A DNA stretch of 64,000 bases from Ambrosia x helenae (Eukaryota; Streptophyta; Magnoliopsida; Asterales; Asteraceae): positions 106,920,659 through 106,984,658 of the forward strand of contig CM061227.1 in NCBI GenBank assembly GCA_030844895.1, written 5' to 3'. A model generated the notes under the pieces. It was not told where the DNA came from. It did no database searches and saw only the letters and a program-made list of their open reading frames with translations. Positions 11,319 through 21,787 of this stretch are shown here, piece after piece (positions within the stretch are counted from its first letter, which is position 1; every line of letters begins with the position of its first letter). A program made the translations under genes and the position numbers.

Positions 11319-12830
11319 TGTGACAACCTGCACCCTTCACTTTTCATAAATGTGTATAATTGGTTCCTCAACTATTTTAAAATTTTCATTTTTAACCCTC
11401 GTATTTTAATAGGACCAAAATTCACAATTTAATAAAACTTATAATTTTTATAAGTAAGAGTATGCACGTTTTATATTCACATCTACAACCGAGCACGTAT
11501 GTTTCAGCCCTTGATACTCAAAGCCCTTAATTTTCGGTCCTAAAACAACTTAGAAACCGAAGAAAACAAGTCTATAACTTAAAATTGATTAAATTAGAAA
11601 AATTATTTTTTTTAGCCCTCGCGGTCCGCTAAGACAGTCAAACAGTCAAAGTTTCAGTCAAAGTCCTAGTCAAAGTCTCAGTCAAAATCCCAGTCAAAGT
11701 CCTAGTCAAAAGTCCAAGTCAAAGTCTCAGTCAAAATCCTAGTCAAAGTCCTAGTCAAATAGTCAATTCATCTTAAAACCTTACTTTATGTTGTTGACCA
11801 ATTTTAATGGCTAATTGAATCCAAAACTAGTATAAAAACCCACCTACGACCCATTACACTTTGCACCTCTAAATCAATTGTTTCAATTCGATTAAACTCT
11901 CCCTCATACCTTTCATCTAAAGTATATTACTTTCACATTTGAAGCTTTGATTATAAGCTCTTGTAATTGGCGAATTGGAAGCTTGATATTTTTTCCTATT
12001 CGGTTTCTTTTCTTCTAAATTGGACTAGTTTCGTTGTTGAACCTTTGGATTGCTTGCATTTTCACGCTCGCTTAGTCATCTAGTCATTTGGCGAAAGTGA
12101 GTATTTCCTATCCCCTTTTTGCTTTTATTCATTTTTGGGATGTTACATGTACACTTATACAAATTACAAATACAAGTTCACATTTTTACAATACAATTCT
12201 AGTACTATGTGCATTTGCTTACAAACATGCTTTATGCTTAGACATTACATGTAGAATACATTTGTACTTAGTGAAATCATTAACATTGTACAAGCCGACC
12301 TTAACATTGGATAGCGCTATTGGATTGACAACCCGCCTAGGTTGATTCTCCCCCTTTTTCATCGGAGAATCCGTGGTCATTGTTAAGTTTTTATCCATTT
12401 ATTGGATAAGTACACCGCCGTTCATTTAGTACATTATACAGTCACAGGATTGATTTCGCTCATTTGTATGATACATAGTTTACATATTTGCACTGTAGCT
12501 TGCACTTGAATTGTATACCATTTTTTCCAACTTACTATATGTATTAAAACTAGGAATGCTCACCAACATTTCATATGTTGACCAAAACTTATTTTGTACA
12601 TGTTTCAGGTGCAGTTTGATCTTAGTTCCATAGCATTGGATTTTAGTGCTTGCTTTTAATAATTTATTTCAAATTTCATGTTTTGTTCAGACTTATGTAT
12701 TTTTCCCATTTCATCCATGTAAGACAATTTAATTTATTCAATAATATATTTACATTTTAGTACCATGTGCTTTTGAACAATCGTCACTACGTGACACCTC
12801 GATGATTCCGCCATCGGTTGGGGTGTTACA
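11319..12830 (+). repeat. 3' LTR of LARD-1
   Basis: Nearly identical to 6578-8082, with a slightly longer GTCAAAGT array. It is preceded by the polypurine tract. Confidence 0.95.
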
Positions 12831-12835
12831 CTATG

Positions 12836-13207
12836 ACTGCTCCACCATTAACACGAAGGCCCATTGGGACGTTAACGTCTTCTAACGTCACTGTTCCTCA
12901 CTAAATCGTAAATGGGATGTGTGGGTCTCTAGACGCCATCTTTCAATAAGGGCCGTTATCAAACCGCGGTTAATTTGGCGGTAACCACAGTCAAGAACTC
13001 CACTAAAACCCCCCTCCGCACCAAAAATTTGACCCTTTGATCTAATGGATTCATCGTGTGAATTGTCCGCCAAAATGCTTGGTCACCCCGTCTAAAATCT
13101 AGTAAACTCTCCTGGGGGTCGTTTCCTTCAAATAACATCGCAGAATGATGTTGCGGGTGACACCATAGTAGTGCATTGTTGCGAGGACCAGGGTTCAGAT
13201 ATGCCAT
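12836..13207 (-). pseudogene. Plant mobile domain (PMD) gene, 5' part
   Basis: Starts at 13207 with MAYLNPGPRNN, the usual beginning of PMD proteins. It continues through RRGDQAFWR in one frame, then FSGVLDCGYRQINRGLI and ALIERWRLETHT in the next frame, then TLEDVNVPMGLRVNG in a third. Two small frameshifts are therefore needed before LARD-1 interrupts it at 12835. The sequence resumes at 6577. Homology blocks are clear; function is lost. Confidence 0.78.
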
Positions 13208-13724
13208 TTTTTAGGATGAAGGTTTTTAATAATTTGAGGAAGGGGAGGTTTTTAATGTTTAGATGGTTGCTTCAACTTGCAAAATTTTGCTTCAACATGC
13301 AAGTGATCAGTAGTGTTGTAGGTTAGATGTGTTGTTGGATGCTTTTATGAAACTTTATGGTTGCATGGTTGATTAGACATTGCATGGGGTGTAGACCTTT
13401 GCATGCCATTCAATTGTGAATGCGTGAATTGATTATTGTAAGTGAGATTCTTAGTGGTAGGGGGTGGTGACACATGGCCATAAACCTGCAAGATGAACTT
13501 GCGGTTTCCACATGCTTCCATTTTTCCACTGCCCTCGAATTAATTCGCTGCATAGCTGCTGACTACATTCACGGGTTACCCTATTGAAGCAGAAATCCGC
13601 ATGTTGAACTTGCGGATTTATCAATCTCTCTCCTTATTCATCAAACAAGCATGTGCATCGTGTCCACGTAAGCAGAAACCGCAACTTGAAGTTGCGGACT
13701 CACCAAATGTACAAAAATGAGGCT
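13208..13724. other. Spacer with three short CCGCAA/TTGCGG hairpins
   Basis: No gene. Short dyads occur near 13484-13510, 13588-13616 and 13677-13698, each pairing a CCGCAA-like arm with TTGCGG. The last is CCGCAACTT then AAGTTGCGG with one base between. Confidence 0.55.
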
Positions 13725-14537
13725 GACACTGTAACAACCCATAGTGGACCCCAAAAAATAATTTCGCGTTTAATTTAATTAAAACCAATAAATAATATGG
13801 TCATGTGCGAAATAGAAATCCGAACCATTGTATAGTTAAAATATTATAAGAATACGTGTTACGTGACCGGGCCAATACGCGATACGAACCTGACCATGCT
13901 CCCGACCGAAAGCGGTTAGTCACCAAGAGGAGGACACTTGTCCTATCCTTGTGACACTACACCTAGAAAACCTTTGATGGTTTTTAGAAACCATCAAAGT
14001 CAAACCCATTATAAAAGTTCATCCAACCTTTTCCCCTTCCCTGCACACACACCACACACATACACTCTCTTATCTCAAACACACAACCCACTTGCAAAGT
14101 TAGAGAGAGAAAGTAGCGAGGAGAGAGAAATCGAGAAGCTGGGATCTCTGGCCACCGCTAGCGGCGGAGCTCTGGCAGCCGGCTTCCCAATGGTGGTCTC
14201 GGTGGTCGATGATGGTGACGCAGATGTGATGGTTCTGCGGTGGTCACAAAGAGGGGTTTGAGGTGTTGGGTCGATGGTGATTATTGAATAATAACATTGG
14301 ATGATGGTGGTTATTGATATGAGGATTCTGGTCAAGGTTCGGGTCAGATCCAGAAGCGAGTTGTGAAGACGAGTCAAACCATGGGTCAATAAAGTCAACG
14401 TTTGTCAACAGAGGTTGACCAGGTCAACAACATTCAACCTTCAGTCAACTGAGTCAACCGGGTCAACCCAAACTGTGTTCCGAAAGTAAGGTATAACCGA
14501 ACTCCCTAAACTCGATAGTTATATTATTTATAACCTT

Positions 14538-14539
<2 letters not shown>

Positions 14540-14582
<43 letters not shown>
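14540..14582. repeat. (TA)n tract, left edge of a MITE chain
   Basis: Pure TA run directly joined to the terminus of the first foldback element. Confidence 0.9.
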
Positions 14583-14584
<2 letters not shown>

Positions 14585-14999
14585 TTTAGGTTCGTGTACA
14601 AAGGCAATATTTCGTGAGAAGTGTGAGAAGGATTAAAAAATGACATGTAGGCCTTATGTTTTGGATTTAGGAATGATGTATTAGGTTGGTTTGGCTATAA
14701 AAACATCAAACACAACAATTTAAAACACAATGCAATGTATTATAGTCATTAAATTAAAAACACAATTAAAACACACAACTTAACACTTAAAACACACTGC
14801 TTAATGTTCTTGGCGTGGTGTTTTAAGAAGTAAGCCTAAAATACATTGTTTTGGGTTTTTAATTGTTATGTTTGATGTTTTTCTAGGCAAAACAATACAA
14901 AACATCATGAATACATCCAAAAAATAATGCATACATATCAATTTTTAATCCTTCTCACACTTCTCATGAAATAGGGCCTTTGTACAGGAACCTCACCCT
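14583..14999. mobile_element. TA-inserted foldback MITE 1
   Basis: About 417 bp. The ends are inverted repeats of at least 60 bp sharing TGTACAAAGGC and GAGAAGTGTGAGAAGG. It is bounded on both sides by TA runs. The interior carries several AAAACACA motifs. No coding capacity. Ends resemble those at 3453 and 59240. Confidence 0.85.
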
Positions 15000-15017
15000 A
15001 TATATATATATATATAT

Positions 15018-15440
15018 GGGGTAAGGATAATGTGGAAACCCACTCTTATAGTGAAAATTCGGGAAACTCTGACTTTCAAATTTTTATTTTTTTTTTTTGA
15101 AAAAATTAGGGCATGTATTAATATACATGATTTTAAGCATTTTGGGCCAAAAAAATAAAAAAGCGCCGAGCACTTTTTAAAAAAAAATAAATAAATAAAA
15201 TTTCGACTAACACATTTTAAGCCAAACTAACACGTGTTACCAATTTTTTACCCGAAGACGGTTTTTATTTTTTAAAAAAAAAAGGCTTTGCGCTTTTTCG
15301 ATTTTTTTGGCCCAAAATGCTTAAAATAATGTATGTTACATACCCTAAAATTTTCAAAAAAAAAAAAAAAAGTCGGGAAGTTAGAGTTTGATAGAGTTTC
15401 CAAGGTTTTCACTATAACAAGGGTTTCCAATATAACCTTA
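15018..15440. mobile_element. TA-inserted foldback MITE 2
   Basis: Begins GGGGTAAGGAT and ends with its imperfect inverse. Arms contain GGAAACCC and TATAGTGAAAA, then a long inner inverted repeat including GGGCATGTATT and AAAAAGCGC. It lies between two TA runs and shares its inner arm with MITE 3. No coding capacity. Confidence 0.83.
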
Positions 15441-15478
15441 TACTATATATATATATATATATATATACATATATATAT
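15441..15478. repeat. (TA)n tract between MITE 2 and MITE 3
   Basis: TA run with one interruption, separating two foldback elements. Confidence 0.9.
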
Positions 15479-15904
15479 GGGGATGGATCCACAGAAAACC
15501 CTAAATAATGAGAAAACTCTAGAAAACCCTCAAAAAAACCTACTTCCCGAGCTTTTTTTTTTAAAAAAAAATTAGGGCATGTAATATACATGTTTTTAAG
15601 TGTTTTGAGCCAAAAAAATCAAAAAAGCGCCGAAGGGTTTTTTTTTAAAAAAAAAATAAGTTTTGCATCATAACACATGTTAATTTATTTTTGCACTGGT
15701 AACATGTGTTATGATGCAAAACTTATTTTTTTTTTAAAAAAAAAACCCTTCGGCGCTTTTTTGATTTTTTTGGCTCAAAACACTTAAAAAACATGTATAT
15801 TACATGCCCTAATTTTTTTTTAAAAAAAAAAGCTCGGGAAGTAGGTTTTTTTGAGGGTTTTCTAGAGTTTTTTCATTTTGGAGGGTTTTCTTCCTATCCT
15901 TCCA
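15479..15904. mobile_element. TA-inserted foldback MITE 3, near-perfect long palindrome
   Basis: Almost the whole element folds back on itself: arms of about 200 bp around a loop at about 15683-15699. The innermost arms (15661-15682 and 15700-15721) are exact complements. Such a hairpin would be a strong source of small RNA if transcribed. Both sides are TA runs. Confidence 0.88.
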
Positions 15905-15930
15905 CTATATATATATATATATATATATAT
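15905..15930. repeat. (TA)n tract, right edge of the MITE chain
   Basis: TA run that closes the row of three foldback elements inside the solo LTR. Confidence 0.9.
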
Positions 15931-17442
15931 GACGTGTGGGAATTGACGAGCTTGTAACGGGCCGAGACCAAATCATGAGTTAGACGTGACATTAGCGTAT
16001 ACCTTGAACTTGACATTTGTAATTGGATTTGGACATTAGATTAATGGTTCGGACATAGTTATAACCGACATGGGCTTGAACATCATTGACACGGATACCT
16101 TGGACTAAGCATATGAATTCGGACATAATACTACCTACTTAAAGTAAGACGTAAACATACATATATATAGGAATAGATATCGACCATTCGACCGGGATTT
16201 ATGACATAAGTTGCAGACATGATTATAACAAACACATACTAAGTATAATAAATAGATATTATAATAAGCATCACCTCGACTCCTTATTATGGACTTAGGC
16301 ATTTGAAAGACTAGACATGAACTAAGTTATATATAGTGTAACATTATGATGAGGGACAATGGAGACTTAAAACTCGAGATTATTGACTAGGACATTATCA
16401 TAAGCAATGAGAACTAGAGTATAAACGTATATAAATATTGAAAGATTATCACCAGGACACTTAGAACTTGGATTCTAAGGATAGAATTGGTACATGAGAC
16501 TTCAGACACGAGGATATATATTAATACATAAAACAACCGCTCGAGCTCGTTCCAACGCATGACCATTACGAATGAAACAAAGACTAACAATGTGTGTCGA
16601 CATAGGGCCTAACTAGGAGAATACCAGGACATGATAAGAATCCCGTTATCATTTATTTCTGCAGTGCTATCCAGGTGAGTCTCGTGACCCATCCCCTCTT
16701 TTTCTGTTTTAAACTGTTTTGGGGTGAACATATGCTTCCAGTGTAAAAACCAATATGATAAACCAGTTTGATGTGACAAGGTGTGCTCCCGAATGCCAAA
16801 CTTTCACACTCATTAACCCAACGAGAAATTGGGCCACTTGATATATGGGTAGTACTACTTGGGGAAACCCCTGCACACAGTGGACCCGGAAGCCCGGAGA
16901 ACCCTCCACTGCAGTCTGTGTCATGTATTTTGCCATGGGAATCCACAATGGGAGTAGGTGGATTCAGCGTATAGGTTTGAGGTGTGGCTTGTACATCACC
17001 CATGCTATACCATGAGTTGAACGCTATGAAACCAGTTTTGGAATAATAAACCCGTTTGGAATAATTAACCTGTTTTTGAACGATAAACTGTTTTGGGATG
17101 ATAAACTTATTTTGAAAACCATTTAAACACATGCACGGACTCACCAACATTATTGTTGACCCAAACCTATTTTAAGCATGTGTTCAGGTACCTGTTTGGA
17201 TTACAAGGAATAAGCAGCTACGACTCGGAGTTTCCCCGACGGACGGATTAGAAGGCAAACGTGAACCTTAGATATTACTCGAAGCAATTGTATTAGAGAT
17301 TATACATTGTATAGAATTGTAAACACATATTTATAAAAGATTAGTTATTTACATTGCCTCCGCTGTTTGCTTGCATTGCGTGATGTTTTGGTAACAATCT
17401 GTATTTCGACCAGGCCCACCTTGATCGGGTTGTGACAGACAC

Positions 17443-18640
17443 ACGCTACTTGCACAAAAGATGTGCACTGTAGCACCATTTTGATAAAAAAAAATCGCTT
17501 AGCTTCAGCACAAGCATAAGCCCGGAGTTAAACGAGCATAACAACGAGCCGATTAGCTGAGCCAAGAGCCGAGTCGAGCCAGATACAAAATGGCTTGGCT
17601 CAGCTCAGCTCAAGTCGATTCAAATAAAGTTTTTTTTAGCTAGTTTTTTCTCGAGCAAGCTATGAGACGAACCACGAGTCGCGAGTTTTTTAAACATTAC
17701 TTGATCCTGTTATGAATTTAATTTATCAACTTTAATCTAGTTTATACAATTACCCAGGGATATAATTAACCTCTTCGTAAGATTTGCCGCCTTGGAGCAT
17801 GCGACATTAACATTACGACGAGGATTCACACTCATATGTGGATATTCTTGAAGAATATTATTTATTAAATTATTAAAATTTAATAGATGGAGTAATATTC
17901 TGATGTCAAGGTCGGACATTTTTTTCTTATTACTTTTTTTTGTTTGTTTATGTGCATGTTGTCTTTTACATGTGCTTATCCATGAAACCGTTTAATCTTG
18001 ATATATATAGTTACTGTTTGGCTCTTTACTTTTGCCTAATTGTTTTTTGTACCCTTGACAAAAATGTTTATATAAGTGTTAAAATATGAAGTGTTACGCT
18101 TTGCAGTGGCGAAGCTTCATAATTCAAACTGGGGTCAAAAGTCACCACCGGTCACGGGACTGAACCTAAAATTTGTTTTTCTATAGTTATGTTTCGGGTG
18201 AAAAAGGGGGGAAAACAAAGCAAAATGATAAACTCAATAAAACAGCCAATATTTGGAAAACATGTATCGTGCGATATATCGTTAGTTTTGGGTTATATAA
18301 TATAACTAATCTTTTTTATAAAAAAACGAGGATCGAAACCATATATACCAATATAACAAACTTTAGTTGACCTTGTGACGAACTTAGTTTTACCTTTACA
18401 TACTTTACATAAGACCACTTCCTTGTGTATATTAAAGAGTGTCAATGAAACTTTATAGTTAACTATATTAATCGGTTTTCTTCATTTTTATCACAAATTA
18501 ACCCCTTAGTATTGTGAATGTTTAAAATCTCTTAAGATTCTAGCACGAGAGGATGGTTGAGAAAATATAATAAAAACTCTTTAAGAGTTCAAATGATATT
18601 GGACCATACTAAGAGGTCCTAAGGTATAAAATTACCCTTT
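17443..18640. other. Intergenic, upstream of the ligase gene
   Basis: No convincing gene. At 18104 the sequence CAGTGGCGAAGCTT resembles a hAT terminus, but no partner end was found, so it may be a relic. Confidence 0.5.
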
Positions 18641-18647
18641 CAGTTTC

Positions 18648-18654
18648 TATATAA
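18648..18654 (+). promoter_or_regulatory. TATA box of the acyl-AMP ligase gene
   Basis: TATATAA, about 50 bases before the first upstream ATG (18704) and about 73 bases before the annotated start. Confidence 0.55.
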
Positions 18655-18726
18655 CAGCTGCCATAACAAACACTTTCATGCACTATAACTAACAAGAAAA
18701 ACTATGAGCTTCGAGAATTATGACCC

Positions 18727-20595
18727 ATGTTTCCCGACCAGCCTGTAGTTGATCAATACCTCCCGGTCTGGGCTAACCTTTCCTCCTTTCGGTCCAAGCC
18801 GGCTTTCATCTGGGCCGAAGATGGTTTGCCCGGTTCGCTAAAATGCTCAAGTCTCACCTACGAGGGGCTAAACAACGCGGCTCACTTGATTTCATCCCAA
18901 CTTTCACAATCATTTCAGAGGGGTGACACCCTGATTATTTTATGCTCCCCTGGGCTAGAGCTCGTTGAGATACTATTTGGATGTCAACGAGCTGGACTCA
19001 GGGGAGTTCCCATCATCCCTCCCAACCCAACTTTTTCATACGACGATCACCACCACCTTATTCGTGTTTTGTCTCAAACACGACCAAAAGCAGCTGTTGC
19101 GGATCGTAGTTATGTAAAAAAAGTTCAACAATATGTTAAAATTTCTTGTCCTGAAAACCCCCTTTATAACATATTGTGCAATCTCATGTGGATACCTATG
19201 GAAGATCTTAAAGAAAATAATGTAACCTCAAACACAAGATTACATCATTCATCGTATCCAGGTTGCAAGCCAGATGAAGTGTACTTGGTCCAGTACACTT
19301 CTGGTGCAACCGGGATACCAAAGCCAGTCTTGGTGACAGCAGGAGCAGCTGCTCACAACGTCAGACTGGCTAGAAAATCCTACGATCTCCACCCAAACAG
19401 CATCATCACGTCGTGGCTACCCCAATACCACGATTGTGGACTTATGTTTCTCTTATTGACCATTGTTTCCGGTGCGACTTGCGTGTTAACCTCTCCACAC
19501 GCTTTCATAAACCGGCCTCGCCTTTGGCTCGAGTTGATAACCAAGTTCAAGGCAACTTGCACTCCGGTACCCTCTTTCACATTGCCATTGGTCATAAAAC
19601 GCGGTCAAGTGTTCGACAAAACACACATGCCCATCAACCTAACCACCATGAAAAACCTAATAATCATCAACGAACCAATATACCAAGAAGCAATTAAACA
19701 ATTTGTGCAAGTTCTCGGCCCATTTGGGTTAAACCCTTCATCGATTTCGCCCTCTTACGGGCTAGCCGAAAACTGCACCTTTGTCTCCACATCATGGAGA
19801 TCAAAGGTTCAAGATACCAATTTCCCTATCCACAATAAGCTATTACCAAGTGCCCGCCTCAATTACGACGATACAGACGATGAAGAAGATGAAATCAACA
19901 TTGTAATCGTCAATGAAGAAACAAATGAGCTATTGGAAGATGGGTTTGAGGGGGAGATATGGATTGCTTCTTCTCCAAGCAACGCTTCAGGCTACTTAAG
20001 CCACCCATCTTTAACACAAGAAATCTTTCATAGCAGATTAAGAGGACAATTCAGCCACGAACGCTTCATTCGAACCGGTGATCGAGGGATCATCAAAGGT
20101 GTCGAAAGGTTCCTGTTTGTAACTGGTCGATGCTTGGACGTTATAAAACACGAAAATGGGGTTGAAACACATGCGCATTATCTCGAAACCGCAGCGTACG
20201 AATCGTGTACAAGGTTTATACGAGGAGGGTGCATTGTAGCATTTCAGATAGATGGGAGTATGACAGCAATTGTTGCAGAGATGCAGAAGAGTGGTGAGAA
20301 AGAAGAAAGTATGTTGAGGGGCATATGTGAAGGAATAAGAGAGTTTGTGATGAAAGAACATGATGTTCAGGTGGATATTGTTGCACTAGTGAAGTGCGGA
20401 AGTATACCCAAAACGACGTCAGGCAAGATACAACGATGGCTTGCTAAAGATAGATTCTTGAAGGGTGATATGGAGGTGGTGATGAAGATGAAGTTTGATA
20501 AAGAAGATGATAACAGTTTCAAAAAATATGTTGGGAAAAATATGATGAAAAATGATAGTGAAAATAGAAAGACAATATTATATAGTAATTTATGA
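18727..20595 (+). CDS. Fatty-acyl-AMP ligase-like adenylating enzyme (622 aa)
   Basis: A single-exon member of the ANL adenylating superfamily, closest in pattern to fatty-acyl-AMP ligases (FAAL/FadD-like). These activate a carboxylic acid with ATP to an acyl-adenylate. Motifs in order: phosphate-binding YTSGATGIPKPV from residue 190, YGLAEN from residue 344, TGDRG at 450-454 with the ribose-binding Asp, LFVTGRCLDVIK around 475, and PKTTSGK at 561-567 whose last Lys is the expected catalytic lysine. Length fits the family and no carrier domain follows. No transit or signal peptide is obvious. The start is the first ATG in frame after a stop. An upstream ATG (18704) encodes MSFENYDP in another frame, which suggests the true N-terminus was lost to a 1-bp change. 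The natural substrate cannot be read from the sequence. Confidence 0.88.
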   Translation: MFPDQPVVDQYLPVWANLSSFRSKPAFIWAEDGLPGSLKCSSLTYEGLNNAAHLISSQLSQSFQRGDTLIILCSPGLELVEILFGCQRAGLRGVPIIPPNPTFSYDDHHHLIRVLSQTRPKAAVADRSYVKKVQQYVKISCPENPLYNILCNLMWIPMEDLKENNVTSNTRLHHSSYPGCKPDEVYLVQYTSGATGIPKPVLVTAGAAAHNVRLARKSYDLHPNSIITSWLPQYHDCGLMFLLLTIVSGATCVLTSPHAFINRPRLWLELITKFKATCTPVPSFTLPLVIKRGQVFDKTHMPINLTTMKNLIIINEPIYQEAIKQFVQVLGPFGLNPSSISPSYGLAENCTFVSTSWRSKVQDTNFPIHNKLLPSARLNYDDTDDEEDEINIVIVNEETNELLEDGFEGEIWIASSPSNASGYLSHPSLTQEIFHSRLRGQFSHERFIRTGDRGIIKGVERFLFVTGRCLDVIKHENGVETHAHYLETAAYESCTRFIRGGCIVAFQIDGSMTAIVAEMQKSGEKEESMLRGICEGIREFVMKEHDVQVDIVALVKCGSIPKTTSGKIQRWLAKDRFLKGDMEVVMKMKFDKEDDNSFKKYVGKNMMKNDSENRKTILYSNL

Positions 20596-20661
20596 ATGTA
20601 TGTAATGAGCATGGTGTATATCTTGTACGCCAATGAATCATCATGAATTTATCGATGTATC

Positions 20662-20667
20662 AATAAA
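20662..20667 (+). terminator. Polyadenylation signal of the ligase gene
   Basis: AATAAA about 65 bases after the stop codon, in a T/A-rich context typical of plant 3' ends. Confidence 0.5.
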
Positions 20668-20699
20668 ATAATAGTGTAATGTTTACATCTTTATATTTT

Positions 20700-21216
20700 G
20701 TGTTAGATGTTTGTTTGTAAATGAGATGCTCACTGCCAAAGATTGTAGCATAGAAATTGCTGTTATAGAAGACAAATTTGAACAAGTATCTGTATAGTAA
20801 CAAAAAGAAGAAGACATGTCATACAACTGGATCGACTAGAATAATTAATGATTGTTTAGCATGAAAGACATTGGAAAGCCTTTGATTTTGTACAAGGTGT
20901 AACACTCAGATTTGATATCAACCAATAGGATTTAGAAAAGTTTAAGCGGAAAATTGGGTCCAAGCTTTTTCATTTGAAAACAACCATTTGTTTTATTTAT
21001 AAAATCCAGCTACTTGGTTATAATCTTACTCTTTATAAGATGTTATGTATTTAAAACTACTACTGAATAACAAAATTTATTTATTTTCTTAATTTAATAT
21101 ACAAAACAAGGTCGATCTACGACATGTGTCTTTCATGTCGCTGTAAGAACTTGATAAGAACTTGACCATCAAACGCCAAATCATAAAGCTTGACCTCCAA
21201 TATTGATTCGTCACTC
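20700..21216. other. Intergenic, nothing recognised
   Basis: No gene or clear element. A TGTAACACTC string near 20899 resembles an LTR start but has no partner. Confidence 0.45.
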
Positions 21217-21515
21217 CAGAGCCGGCTTAAGAGTGAGTATTTTGAAGATATCGTTTTAGGCCCCCCAATCCAATAAAGCCCCAAATTTTAAAAGATTTAT
21301 TTAATATTTATGGTATATGCTTGTAATCAAAATGACAAACGTTTAGCTTAATACATTTATGGTCTGCAAGTCTTTTTTACTGTATTTACCGTATAAATAG
21401 TTTTAATCCTACAATTAGTGTTATCTTCACGTTTTATGCTTCTTTTTTTAGTTTAGGAAAAAGGCCTCCATTTTAGTATTTGTTTTAGACCTTCACAAAG
21501 GTTAAGCCGGCCCTG
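21217..21515. mobile_element. hAT-type MITE
   Basis: About 299 bp. Left end CAGAGCCGGCTTAA; right end, reversed, CAGGGCCGGCTTAA. The flanks resemble an 8-bp duplication (GTCACTCC and GCCACTCC, one mismatch). No ORF. Confidence 0.7.
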
Positions 21516-21550
21516 GCCACTCCCGTGAGTTCTATCTAAAGTGTTTACAA

Positions 21551-21787
21551 TATAAACAAAGTTGTTTTTGTATTGAAATTGTGTGTTGTGTACAATGATT
21601 TACATTACAATATATAGGGAATACAAATGAAAAGCTACAAAGTAAATACAAAGGCATGAATCATGGGCAAGTATTATGGGGTCAATAATCTTGACTTGAC
21701 TTGACTTAGTCAATAATCTTGACTTGACTAGGTAAATGAGAGGAGAGTAATCTTCAATTATTGATTGCTTGATTTATGTTGTTAATA
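21551..21787 (-). repeat. 3' LTR of the Copia element
   Basis: 237 bp, matching 28213-28462 except for small indels. Confidence 0.94.

Larger units (their letters stand above)
6578..12830 (+). mobile_element. LARD-1: coding-free LTR retrotransposon
   Basis: A complete LTR element, 6253 bp, with a perfect 5-bp duplication CTATG (6573-6577 and 12831-12835). LTRs are 6578-8082 and 11319-12830. An initiator-Met primer site TTGGTATCAGAGCC starts at 8085, and a purine tract (AGTAGGGGAGAC) abuts the 3' LTR. The 3.2-kb interior has no gag or pol in any frame, which defines a large retrotransposon derivative that needs enzymes in trans. By eye the two LTRs differ at roughly ten positions. The insertion splits the PMD gene. 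A second full copy (38873-45167) and a solo LTR (56855-58323) lie in the same window. Confidence 0.96.
13730..17437 (+). mobile_element. Solo LTR (Gypsy-type) carrying three nested MITEs
   Basis: Starts TGTAACAACCC, ends GGTTGTGACA, and is flanked by a perfect GACAC duplication (13725-13729 and 17438-17442). No second LTR or interior is present, so it is a recombination product. A TATA-like box (near 14010) is followed by a pyrimidine-rich leader, and the 3' part has the CTCACCAACATT...GTTCAGGTA block. Removing the three inserted foldback elements leaves about 2.3 kb. ORFs inside (for example 13938-14261) are LTR by-products. Confidence 0.9.

Noticed and set aside
13938..14261. 107-aa ORF
   Set aside because: Lies in the leader region of a solo LTR and has no known domain.
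17737..17919. 60-aa ORF, minus strand
   Set aside because: No recognisable domain, and chance length in AT-rich DNA.
18727..20595. 4-coumarate-CoA ligase
   Set aside because: The motif pattern (YGLAEN, TGDRG, TGRCLD) fits fatty-acyl-AMP ligases better than 4CL.
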